DNA of 64,000 nucleotides from Pseudomonas sp. R76 (GTDB lineage Bacteria; Pseudomonadota; Gammaproteobacteria; Pseudomonadales; Pseudomonadaceae): NCBI RefSeq assembly GCF_009834565.1, contig NZ_CP019428.1, positions 3,224,001 to 3,288,000 of the forward strand, read 5' to 3'. Shown piece by piece: positions 25,997 to 35,000 of this stretch (position 1 is its first letter; each line of letters starts with the position of its first letter). The notes under the pieces were generated by a model. It saw only the letters and a program-made list of their open reading frames with translations, ran no database searches and was not told where the DNA came from. The position numbers and the translations under genes were made by a program.

Positions 25997-26833
25997 ATGA
26001 AACTTAATATGAAAACTAAGCATTTCAGCGCAGGTGTCTTTTTTACGCTGCTGGCTAATACCGTTTATGCAGATCAACTCCAAGATATCAAAAGCAGTGG
26101 AGAATTGATTTGCGGTGTTTTGGGTACGGATCAACCTTTTAGCTATATGAAAAATCCCCTTGATCGAAAAATTGTCGGTTATGACGTTGATTTATGTGAT
26201 GCTATTGCAAAAAACATTGGAGTCAAGCCAGTTTTAAAACAACTTGCAACAGCCGCACGCATTCCTGAGTTACAGCAAGGGAGAGTCGATATCCTCGCAG
26301 CATCCTTAACTCACAATAAAGAGCGCGAATCGCAAATCAGTTTCTCTTTTTCTACATTTGTAGTTCACCAAAAAGCCATGGTTCGTAAAGGCTCTAATAT
26401 AAATAGTCTTGTACAATTGGAAGGAAAAAAAGTCATTACAACAAAGGGTTCCACCACTGAAACAACCATTCCTAGAATGATTAAAAACACAACCGTCATA
26501 TCCTTTGATACAAATCCTCAGGGAGTACTAGCACTTCAACAGGGGAAAGGCGCTGCTTATGTGGATGATGATACGACTTTGACTGGTAATATGCTAAAGC
26601 TTGGAGCCGACGCCAATAATTATCTAATTATTGATGAACCAATCAGCATGGAGTACTTAGCTCTGGGCATCAGAAAGGGTGAACCTCAATTTCTGAACGA
26701 AGTGAACTTGACCCTTACTCAATTAGAGGCATCAGGTGAGGGTCGAAATCTATATGACAAATGGTTCGGCCCTACATCGGGCATGAATTTTCCGCCGCGC
26801 ACATTCAAATTTAACTCCGATAAAATCGATTAA
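25997..26833 (+). CDS. Periplasmic amino-acid-binding protein (SBP family 3)
   Basis: Receptor for a polar amino-acid ABC importer, 278 residues. It has a signal peptide with a hydrophobic core and a cut after VYA (about residue 25). The mature start DQLQDIKSSGELICGVLGTDQPFSY, then GYDVDLCDAIAKNIG and DILAASLTHNKERESQISFS, are family 3 landmarks (glutamine, glutamate/aspartate and lysine/arginine receptors). The ribosome site AAAAAGG lies before ATG 25997. It is followed by two permeases and an ATPase. AT-rich codon use shows acquisition together with its neighbours. Confidence 0.92.
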   Translation: MKLNMKTKHFSAGVFFTLLANTVYADQLQDIKSSGELICGVLGTDQPFSYMKNPLDRKIVGYDVDLCDAIAKNIGVKPVLKQLATAARIPELQQGRVDILAASLTHNKERESQISFSFSTFVVHQKAMVRKGSNINSLVQLEGKKVITTKGSTTETTIPRMIKNTTVISFDTNPQGVLALQQGKGAAYVDDDTTLTGNMLKLGADANNYLIIDEPISMEYLALGIRKGEPQFLNEVNLTLTQLEASGEGRNLYDKWFGPTSGMNFPPRTFKFNSDKID

Positions 26834-26878
26834 ATATTAGCCAGGCTGTTCTTGCGCAACGGCTAGCGGGGGAGGCAA

Positions 26879-27574
26879 ATGTCTAGTTTCAATCTATCTA
26901 TTCTGTTAAACGGTCCGTATCATGACTGGCTTATCAGCGGGCTACTAATGTCAATCGAACTGACGTTAATCTCACTTTTGCTGACGATCCCGCTTTCAAT
27001 CTTCATCGCCCTATTAAGAATGGCGCCTATATCGGTGCTGCGCTTAATTGGTCAAGTATACGTAGAGGGTGCTCGTAACATACCATTGCTGGTACACATG
27101 TTATTTTGGTACTTTGCGGCCCCGCAACTATTTCCCTTGGAGTTGCGGACTTGGTTTTACGCACAGAACTATGAAATGATTAGCGCAATTATTGCCCTGG
27201 TTTTATATACTGCCTCCTACATGTCAGAGGATATTCGTAGCGGCATGCGCTCTATCCCAAAAGAGCAGCATGAAGCGGGACGGTCACTTGGGTTCGGCTT
27301 TTTTTCAATAATGAAACTTGTAATTCTGCCTCAATCCCTACGTATAACTATTCCCCCACTCATCAATCAGACTTTAAACCTATGGCAAAACTCCAGCATT
27401 GCAATGGTAATTGGCGTGGCTGAATTAATGTACCAAGCCGGTCAAGTCGAAAGTGCTACGTTCCAGACGTTCGAATCGTTTGCATTTGCGACGGCTGCCT
27501 ATTTGACTGTTTCTGCTGCCATTTCGTTACTTTCCCACTGGTATCAACAGAATTCTTTGGTGCGGAGAGGATAA
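26879..27574 (+). CDS. Amino-acid ABC transporter permease 1
   Basis: Permease of 231 residues of the His/Glu/Gln family. It has about five hydrophobic helices, and the EAA loop SIPKEQHEAGRSLGFGFFSIMKLVILPQSLR is highly typical. GGGGGAGG-like sequence precedes ATG 26879. The following permease starts 2 nt after its stop, so the two are expected in equal amounts as a heterodimer. Confidence 0.92.
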   Translation: MSSFNLSILLNGPYHDWLISGLLMSIELTLISLLLTIPLSIFIALLRMAPISVLRLIGQVYVEGARNIPLLVHMLFWYFAAPQLFPLELRTWFYAQNYEMISAIIALVLYTASYMSEDIRSGMRSIPKEQHEAGRSLGFGFFSIMKLVILPQSLRITIPPLINQTLNLWQNSSIAMVIGVAELMYQAGQVESATFQTFESFAFATAAYLTVSAAISLLSHWYQQNSLVRRG

Positions 27575-27575
27575 T

Positions 27576-28262
27576 ATGAATGACTTAATTCAAGATTACG
27601 GAATTTATTTTCTATTGGGACAATATCCAGAGGGCCCTCTGGGAGGAGTAGCGTTAACGCTGTTGCTCGCTACATTAGCATTGTTGCTCGCTCTGCCACT
27701 TGGAATTGTTTTTGGATTATGCAGAGTTAGTCCCGTACGCTCATTAAGAAAAACTTCAAGCATTTTATTAGCCGTCATTCGCGGGGTGCCTCTGCTCCTA
27801 ATTATCTTTTGGGCCTATTTTCTTTTGCCTGCATTAACAGGCCAAAGAACAGGCCAGTTTTCTACGCTGCTGACAGCGCTAATTATTTTTGATGCCGCAT
27901 ACATTGCTGAAATTGTCAGAGCAGGAATTCAATCTTTGCCAAAAGGGCAGCTAGAGTGTGCGAGATCTTTAGGGTTCGGATATATGCAGAGCATGCGCCT
28001 TGTTATTCTTCCGCAATCTTTGAAAAACATGCTCCCCTCCTTGATCAATCAACTAGTTTCAACTATAAAGGAGACATCTCTTGGCTTCATAGTGAGTCTT
28101 CCAGAAGTTTCATTCATAGCTAACAGAATTAGCGCGCAAGTGCTTTCGAAGCCCCTTGAGGTATATTCGTTGCTCGCCGTGAGTTACTTCGCAATGTGCT
28201 TCGGTTTATCTAGATTCGCTTTTTATCTCGAGCGTCGTCTCGCTAAAAATAATATCCAATAG
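27576..28262 (+). CDS. Amino-acid ABC transporter permease 2
   Basis: Second permease, 228 residues, with EAA loop SLPKGQLECARSLGFGYMQSMRLVILPQSLK. It also has a conserved TIKETSLGFIVSLPE segment typical of the GltK/GlnP-like subunit. It pairs with the 26879-27574 product in the inner membrane. AGAGGA lies before ATG 27576, overlapping the end of the previous gene. Confidence 0.92.
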   Translation: MNDLIQDYGIYFLLGQYPEGPLGGVALTLLLATLALLLALPLGIVFGLCRVSPVRSLRKTSSILLAVIRGVPLLLIIFWAYFLLPALTGQRTGQFSTLLTALIIFDAAYIAEIVRAGIQSLPKGQLECARSLGFGYMQSMRLVILPQSLKNMLPSLINQLVSTIKETSLGFIVSLPEVSFIANRISAQVLSKPLEVYSLLAVSYFAMCFGLSRFAFYLERRLAKNNIQ

Positions 28263-28271
28263 GTATCGCAC

Positions 28272-29006
28272 ATGATTGCTATCGAAAATATTCAAAAGTG
28301 GTATGGGAATTACCACGCGTTGGTTGATGTAAGTGAGTTTATCCACAAAGGCGAAGTGGTCGTCATTTGCGGCCCCTCAGGTTCGGGCAAGTCAACGTTA
28401 ATCAGAACATTGAATAGACTTGAGCCTATTCAATCCGGCAAGATTTTAATAAATGGTCAAGACATACACTCAGTAAAAACCGATGTCAATAAAACAAGAG
28501 GAAGCATCGGTTTTGTTTTTCAACAGTTTAACTTGTTTCCACATTTAACCATCTTGGAAAACTGCACGCTAGCACCAATAAATCTACAAAAAATACCGGT
28601 GAAAGAAGCTAATGAATTTGCAATGGCGCTTTTGGAACGGGTCGGCTTACCAAATAAAGCAAATATGTACCCGTCTTCGCTTTCTGGTGGACAACAGCAA
28701 CGCGTAGCTATTGCTCGTGCATTGGCAGTAAAGCCTCCGGTAATATTATTTGATGAGCCTACTTCGGCGCTTGATCCTGAAATGGTCAATGAAGTTCTTA
28801 TGGTTATGAAGAGCTTGGCTTCGGATGGCATGACAATGGTGTGTGTTACCCACAAGATGGGGTTTGCGCGAGAGGTAGCTGATCGTGTCATCTTCATGGA
28901 TAATGGTTCTGTCCTTGAAAGAGCGAAACCCGAAGACTTTTTCAAGGCGCCTCAACACCCTAGGGCGCAGCGGTTTCTTTCGGATATCCGATCACCTTGG
29001 GCGTGA
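28272..29006 (+). CDS. Amino-acid ABC transporter ATPase (GlnQ-like)
   Basis: ATPase of 244 residues with Walker [10 protein letters not shown] (34-42), Q-loop [11 protein letters not shown], signature [15 protein letters not shown], Walker [16 protein letters not shown] and switch VTHKMGF. The length and [11 protein letters not shown] ending fit GlnQ/HisP-type subunits without a C-terminal regulatory domain. It completes the importer at 25997-29006 and lies 9 nt after the second permease gene. Confidence 0.93.
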   Translation: MIAIENIQKWYGNYHALVDVSEFIHKGEVVVICGPSGSGKSTLIRTLNRLEPIQSGKILINGQDIHSVKTDVNKTRGSIGFVFQQFNLFPHLTILENCTLAPINLQKIPVKEANEFAMALLERVGLPNKANMYPSSLSGGQQQRVAIARALAVKPPVILFDEPTSALDPEMVNEVLMVMKSLASDGMTMVCVTHKMGFAREVADRVIFMDNGSVLERAKPEDFFKAPQHPRAQRFLSDIRSPWA

Positions 29007-29067
29007 ATGCTTTAAATAGTCATGTTTAGAGCGAATTTTAATTGCACGATTTGAATGAAGTATTATC

Positions 29068-29883
29068 ATGTCATCCGATTTAAATAATTATACTGTTGAA
29101 GCGCTTGGTGACTCCAAAACAGACAATCTGTTCGTTGGAAGCGTTGCTAAAGCGTTTCGTGTGTTAGAGGCATTCAGCCGGGCGAAGCCTATGATGGGGT
29201 TTTCGCAAATCGCAAGAGAAACGGACTTGGAGAAGAGTGCTGCGCAACGCTCCGCACATACGCTCTACAAGCTCGGCTATCTTGAAAAAATTGGGCGCGA
29301 CGGAGAGTATCGTCTTTCGAAAAAGTGTTTGCTTCTGAGTCAATCATTTTTAGAGTCGCACCGAATTGTCGCCGCTGCCAAACCCTACCTAAAATTTTTA
29401 AGAAAAAAGACAAACGCGTCTATTAATTTGACCCTTCTGGATGGGGCTGACACGTTTTTTGCCGTGAGATACACTCATCCCGAAATGTTATCCAACGAAT
29501 TATTTGGCGGATTAAAAGTACCAGCATATTGTAGCGCCACAGGTATTGCAATGTACTCTGCACTGCCTGAGGATGTGGTGTTGAATACTTTAAAAACTAC
29601 TAAGCTTAAACCGGTTATGCCAAATACTGTTTGGGATATTGATAAAATTATCAATAGGGTAAACGAGAGTAGAGTGTCTGGATTTGTAGTGGGTATAGAA
29701 GAGGATTTTGCTAGCGATATTACTATCGCATGTCCTATATTTGATTCTATGACGAATGAGGTTGGCGCCATAGGTGCCTCCTATTCTAGTGAATACATTA
29801 ATGCCGAAGCCGCCATATTAGAATGCAAACAATTGTTATTGTCAGCAGCAAATGAGATTACTAACCGACTAAAAGCCACATAA
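29068..29883 (+). CDS. IclR-family regulator of the aldolase/ABC cluster
   Basis: Regulator of 271 residues. The winged helix at about 25-80 reads VAKAFRVLEAFSRAKPMMGFSQIARETDLEKSAAQRSAHTLYKLGYL, followed by an IclR effector domain (YCSATGIAMYSAL, GFVVGIEEDF). IclR proteins repress or activate catabolic genes in response to small acids. It follows the ATPase by about 60 nt on the same strand and shares the low-GC style, so it probably belongs to this cluster and answers to its substrate or an intermediate. A ~65-bp scrap of a related gene is present at 12320-12386. Confidence 0.9.
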   Translation: MSSDLNNYTVEALGDSKTDNLFVGSVAKAFRVLEAFSRAKPMMGFSQIARETDLEKSAAQRSAHTLYKLGYLEKIGRDGEYRLSKKCLLLSQSFLESHRIVAAAKPYLKFLRKKTNASINLTLLDGADTFFAVRYTHPEMLSNELFGGLKVPAYCSATGIAMYSALPEDVVLNTLKTTKLKPVMPNTVWDIDKIINRVNESRVSGFVVGIEEDFASDITIACPIFDSMTNEVGAIGASYSSEYINAEAAILECKQLLLSAANEITNRLKAT

Positions 29884-30128
29884 ATATTAATCTTAGATCC
29901 GAAATGTACCGTGTTGAGCGCGACCTCAAACTGTTAATATATTTTGTCGGCTACGAATGTATGGACATCGCTCTAGACTGCGGGATTTACGCCATCGCCT
30001 TGGATTGTACTCTTTCCAGCGGTTAGCACTCATTCGGTAAGCAATGGTAGGGCGTTAAGTATCGCAAGCACGCTCATCACGATGCATCTTTCTTGAAACA
30101 CTTCGTGTGACTTAACGGGAGATCAACC

Positions 30129-30929
30129 ATGAATGTTCTTTTCATTGGCTACGGGCGCATCGGTAGCGCCATCGGAGAAGCCTGGCTGGCAACTGGCCTT
30201 GTCGACACCATCAGCGCAATTGATCCGTTTCAGCTTCCCGATCTTCGGGCAACTCGGTACGTAGATCTGCAAGCGCTTGCACAACAGCCCTTCGACCTTA
30301 TTGTCATTGCGGTCAAACCTAACAAGGTGTGTAGCGTCGCAGCCTCTCTGCCCGACGCAATCTGCAAGGGTGCGGTGGTCATCTCGGTCGCCGCCGGTAT
30401 CACCACCCAGACTTTGGACCATGCTCTTGCTCGGCGTTGTCCAGTGGTTCGTGCCATGCCCAATACCCCTGTCCTGGTTAACGCCGGATGCACAGGGCTC
30501 TACGCTGATGCGAGACTGGATGACGCACGTCGCGCGCAAGTCAGCCAATTATTCGACAGCGTGGGCCGGAGCTACTGGCTTGGGCAGGAAAGCTTACTCG
30601 ATGCAGTCACTGCAATATCCGGAAGTGGCCCGGCCTACTATCACTTATTCACCGAAGCCCTAGCCCGGGCTGGCGTGCTTTTGGGGCTGAACCCCCAACT
30701 AGCGCAAGATCTGGCCAGCCAGACCGCACTGGGCGCCGCTCGCCAGCAGACTCAGGAACACACGAACATTGTCGATCTGCGCAGTGCCGTCACTTCCCCC
30801 AATGGCACGACTGCTGCGGCCATTGCCACCTTCGAACAGGATCGGGCGCTTAGGCGCCTTATTGAAGCGGCGACCCTGGCGGCCTACCTACGTTCGCAGG
30901 AGCTATCCGCCGTCAATTTAGATATCTGA
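30129..30929 (+). CDS. proC: Pyrroline-5-carboxylate reductase
   Basis: Cytosolic NAD(P)H-dependent reductase of the last proline biosynthetic step, 266 residues. It has the N-terminal fold FIGYGRIGSAI, VRAMPNTPVLVNAG, then the signature AISGSGPAYYHLFTEALARAGVLLG and VTSPNGTTAAAI. ATG 30129 follows GGGAGATC. GC-rich, unlike the AT-rich cluster to its left, so it was joined by a separate event. It is a standalone ProC; an accessory paralogue beside the core copy is possible, and some family members act on cyclic imines of other amino acids. Confidence 0.9.
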   Translation: MNVLFIGYGRIGSAIGEAWLATGLVDTISAIDPFQLPDLRATRYVDLQALAQQPFDLIVIAVKPNKVCSVAASLPDAICKGAVVISVAAGITTQTLDHALARRCPVVRAMPNTPVLVNAGCTGLYADARLDDARRAQVSQLFDSVGRSYWLGQESLLDAVTAISGSGPAYYHLFTEALARAGVLLGLNPQLAQDLASQTALGAARQQTQEHTNIVDLRSAVTSPNGTTAAAIATFEQDRALRRLIEAATLAAYLRSQELSAVNLDI

Positions 30930-30977
30930 TTTAGGGGCACATTATTTTCCGCAAGATTTTTGTAATCGCTGTGGAGG

Positions 30978-31207
30978 ATTCAATTTTTGACTTGTACTTG
31001 CTCAAGTTTTTGCGCTTGGCGGGAATTGACGAGGCGGTGGAAATTAAGCCAGTCGGTGTGGCGTCGTGTGTTCCCCTCTGCAGTCCATAACAGTTCTAAT
31101 GTCGCGCTGGAAGAACTGGACATCGACGAGGCAAAACTTTGCTGAGGGCCTGGAACTGCTCCCCATTCACCCAGATGGCCCATGGTCAGTGATACTTGCC
31201 GGGGCAA
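30978..31207 (-). repeat. IS fragment related to 15283-15480
   Basis: Shares about 75% with the region at 15283-15480, as noted there. The frame on the minus strand ends RQAQKLEQVQVKN. A terminal-repeat-like sequence, GAATCGCCCCGGGTTTCG (about 31215-31232), follows at its right side and may be the end of an IS3-type element. Confidence 0.45.
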
Positions 31208-31247
31208 CTGGATGAATCGCCCCGGGTTTCGTAGACACCTCCATGCC

Positions 31248-31781
31248 TTACCCCGCAGACGCCCGTGATGCCTTGTGATGCTTGACCAGCGCGTTTTTGA
31301 GCCTCTCCCCCTTAGGATTTGCTCTGCCTTGGCGCTGACGCCAAGCGTAAAAGCTGCTGCGGTCGACGCCGAACGCCCGGCAACACCTGATCACACCGTA
31401 CTGCTCGTCCAGCTCGTCGATCAGCGTGAATGTTTGGCGTCCAAGAGCAGTAGAGCACTGGCCTTTTTTTAGGATTTCGATGTCCAGGTCTTTCTCCCTA
31501 AGCAAAGCTTTGAGCCTTTGAATCTGCCGCTGATCGGCGGTGATCGCCTTGGCACCTATCGGCGTCGCGCTCAAACGCTCTTTGCGCATTTTATCGACCC
31601 AACGGCGCAAGGCTGAAGGGCCGGCGAATGGCGCGGAGGCTGATCGTCGCTGATACCGGATGGGCTCGAACAGTAACGACCCGTGTCTCTGCTTGGGCAA
31701 CCATGGATACGAATAGCTGGGGCAGTGAGAGAAGCCTGTGGAGCATTCGACTGAAGTGGGTGTGGAAGTCGGTAATGGCAC
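31248..31781 (-). pseudogene. IS3-family orfA/orfB transposase fragment
   Basis: From about residue 55 the frame reads PSALRRWVDKMRKERLSATP, ITADQRQIQRLKALLREKDLDIEILKK (end of IS3 OrfA with its leucine-rich coiled coil), then directly FTLIDELDEQYGVIRCCRAFGVDRSSFYAW and HHKASRASAG (start of OrfB). The start of OrfA is out of frame, and the DDE catalytic part of OrfB is missing because sequence homology breaks at 31248. Not functional. Confidence 0.8.
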
Positions 31782-32031
31782 TTTACCTAAAGTGAATTCA
31801 GTTTTAGGAAAGCGGATGATGACGATGGGCGCAGCAGAAAATAGGATTTAAGGCGAAGTGGTATTTCAGTCTTCCGATATGGAAAGGGTTTCTTGCAAAT
31901 ATCCAATATCTACGGGCCCTACGGTCAGTTTCACAAGGTGTTTACGAATTATTCACAGCTCTTCACAAGATATTTATTCAGTTGCTGTTACGGTGCTTTA
32001 AGTATTTTTTATCACAGGCGGCGACTGCGCA

Positions 32032-35000
32032 ATGATCGATACTAAAATCTCCCCAGCTCTTGCTAACGCCCACGCCACCGACTTACGTGACGTAGGTTCT
32101 TTGTGGAATAGCGCAGTGGTCGTTGCCAAGCGAAAGAGCGAGGACAGTTCGAGTAAGTCTGCAGACGCCGCGCGTGAGCAGGCGAAGGAATTGGGCATCG
32201 TTTGGGAGCGTCCGGACGGTGACAACCGCTCGGTCAAGGCCATCATGGAAGACTCAAAGTTACTTCGAAATTTGGGCAACCAAGAGGGCATGCGCGATGC
32301 ACTGAAGGCGAGGGTCGGTGACTTCGACAGCGATCCTGATGCCGCTTTTCGTGCAGTGCAGGTGCTGGATCATATCGAGCGGTTCGATGAAGACGGCCGG
32401 TTGGTCTCCGGCACTACGCTCGGTAACGAGAGCATCGATGGTGTGAGCTCCAGTGGACAGGTTTACCATGGCACCGAAGCTGGGCGCTTGAAAGACTTTG
32501 GCAAGTTCGGCTTCGAGTCCCTCAAGGGTGACCTGGGTAATCGCACCGCCGCCTTCAAAGACCCCAAGACTCGTGACGCCGCTGAAGCCAAGGGTATTAA
32601 GTGGGAGCGGCCCGACAAAGATCGACGTTCTGCCCAGGACATCCTTAACAACACTCCGGCGCTTAAGGATATCGACGGTAAGAAGGATGTCGAGCGCCTG
32701 CTGATGGATCAGGTCGGTGACTACAAGCACGATGCCGATGCCGCCTATCGCGCATCCCAAGTATTAGAGCATGTCCAGCGCCTGGATGGCGACGGCAAAG
32801 CTATCGTCGGCGAGGACGCAGGCAACGGTAAGATCGATGGTTTTACCAGCAGCAACGAGGCCAAGCACGGCACCGAAGCCGGGCGCTTGCAAGACTTCGG
32901 TAAGGATGGCTTCGACAGTCTCAAGGGACATCTTGTCGATCGTAGCAAAGTGGGCGAGGACAAAAGCGCCCGTGCTGAGGCCGAAAAGCTCGGTATACAC
33001 TGGGAGCGTCCGCAGGGAGACGACTCCAGTCCCCAAGCGATTATCGACAGCAGCCCCTTGCTCAGTCGTTTGGGCAACCAGAGCAGTGTCAAGGACATGC
33101 TCAAGGACCGCGTCGGCGACTATGAGCACGACGCCGATGCTGCTTACCGTGCCGTCCAGGTGCTGGAGCACATCGAACGCTTCGATGGTGAAGGCAAGAG
33201 CCTCGTCGGCAAGGACGTCGGCAATGGCAGCATCGACGGTTTCAAAGGCGAGGAAGCTTCACACGGCAGCGAAGCTGGGCGCTTACAGGATTTCGGCAAG
33301 GACGGTTTCGAGAGTCTCAAAGGTACGCTGCCTGACACCCAGTCTGTAAAAACCGACGAGCAGTCCCGCAATAAGGCCAAGGTCAAAGGCATAGTGTGGG
33401 AGCGCCCCGACGGTGATACGCGATCAGCCCAAGATATTCTGAAGAATCATCCGCTACTCAAGAGTCTCGAAAACCATAGCGGTGTCAAGGACATGCTCAA
33501 GGATCAAGTGGGTGATTATGAGAAGGACGCCGATGCTGCCTACCGCGCTGTGCAGGTGCTCAATCACATTGAGCGCTTCGACGGCGCGGGCAACTTGATC
33601 GCCAGCAACAGCGTGGCTAACGACAAGCTCGATGGTTTCACCAGCAGCAACGAGGCCGAGCCAGGTACTGAAGCCGGGCGCCTGCAAGACTTCGGCAAGC
33701 ATGGCTTCGACAGCTTGAACGGTATCTTGGTTGATCGCAGTGCAGTCGGCAAGGATACCGAGGCGCGCGATAAGGCCCAGGCATTGGGCATCACTTGGAG
33801 CCGCCTCGACGGGGACAAACGCAGTGCCCATGAGATCGTCCAGGATACCCCTATACTGCGTGACTTGGGCAACCAGAGCGGGGTCAAAGACCTGCTCAAG
33901 GATCGTGTCGGTGACTACGAAACCGATCCTGACGCTGCTTGGCGTGCCGCCCAGGTGCTAGAGCATATCGAAACCTTCGACAGCCTTGGCAAGCAGCAGA
34001 GTGGTGCTAAGGTCGGAAATGGCAAAATCGACGACTTTACTCCTGACAACGAGGCCAGCCCCAACAGTGAGGCAGGTCGCCTGCAAGACTTTGGCAAGCA
34101 TGGCTTCGACAGCCTAAAAGGCAAAATGGATTCGCGCGAAGGCGATAAGGGCGAGCCGCTCGCAGATGAGAATAGCGCTCGTGAGAATGCCGAGAAACTC
34201 GGTATCCGCTGGACAAGGCCGAAGGGCGATACGCGCCGAGCCGATGACATTCTCCGCGAAAACCCAATGCTTAAGCATCTAACCGACGACGAAGATGTCA
34301 AGCGCATGCTTAAGGCGCGTGTTGGCGATTATGAGAAAAATGCCGACGCCGCCTATCGCGCAGTTCAGGTGCTCGAGCATATCGAGCGCCTCGACGGCGA
34401 GGGCAAGCAGATCGTCGGAAAAGAGGTCGGTAACGGCGAAGTGGATGGCTTCAGCAGCGGCCAAGCGCGCCACGGCACTGAGGCTGGGCGCCTAAAGGAC
34501 TTCGGCAAATACGGCTTCGAGTCTCTCAAAGGCAGCTTGAAGGACCGTGCACAAGTCGGTGATGACAGACAGGCACGCGAGAAGGCCGAGGTCAAGGGTA
34601 TCGTTTGGCAGCGTCCCGAGGGTGATGGACGAAGTGCCAGTGAGATCGTAAATCAGACGCCAGCGCTCAAGAGCTTGCCGAACGACAGCGGTGCGCGCGA
34701 CCTGCTGAAGGATCGGGTCGGTGATTTCGAGCACGACGCCGATGCGGCTTTCCGCGCGGCCCAGGTGATCGAGCACATACAGCGCTTCGACGATGAGGGC
34801 AAAGCCCTGGTCGGCAAGGACACGGGTAATGGCCAGATCGACGGCTTCACCAGTAGTGGCGAGGCCAAGCATGGTACCGAGGCCGGCCGTTTGCAGGACT
34901 TTGGCAAGAACGGTTTCGACAGCCTGAATGGCGTGATTCCTAATCGCACCAAAGCTGGCAGCGACGCTACTGCCCGCGAGCAAGCCAAGAAACTGGGCAT

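Noticed and set aside
31800..32031. hrp-box before the giant repeat gene
   Set aside because: No GGAACC-N15/16-CCAC pattern was found.
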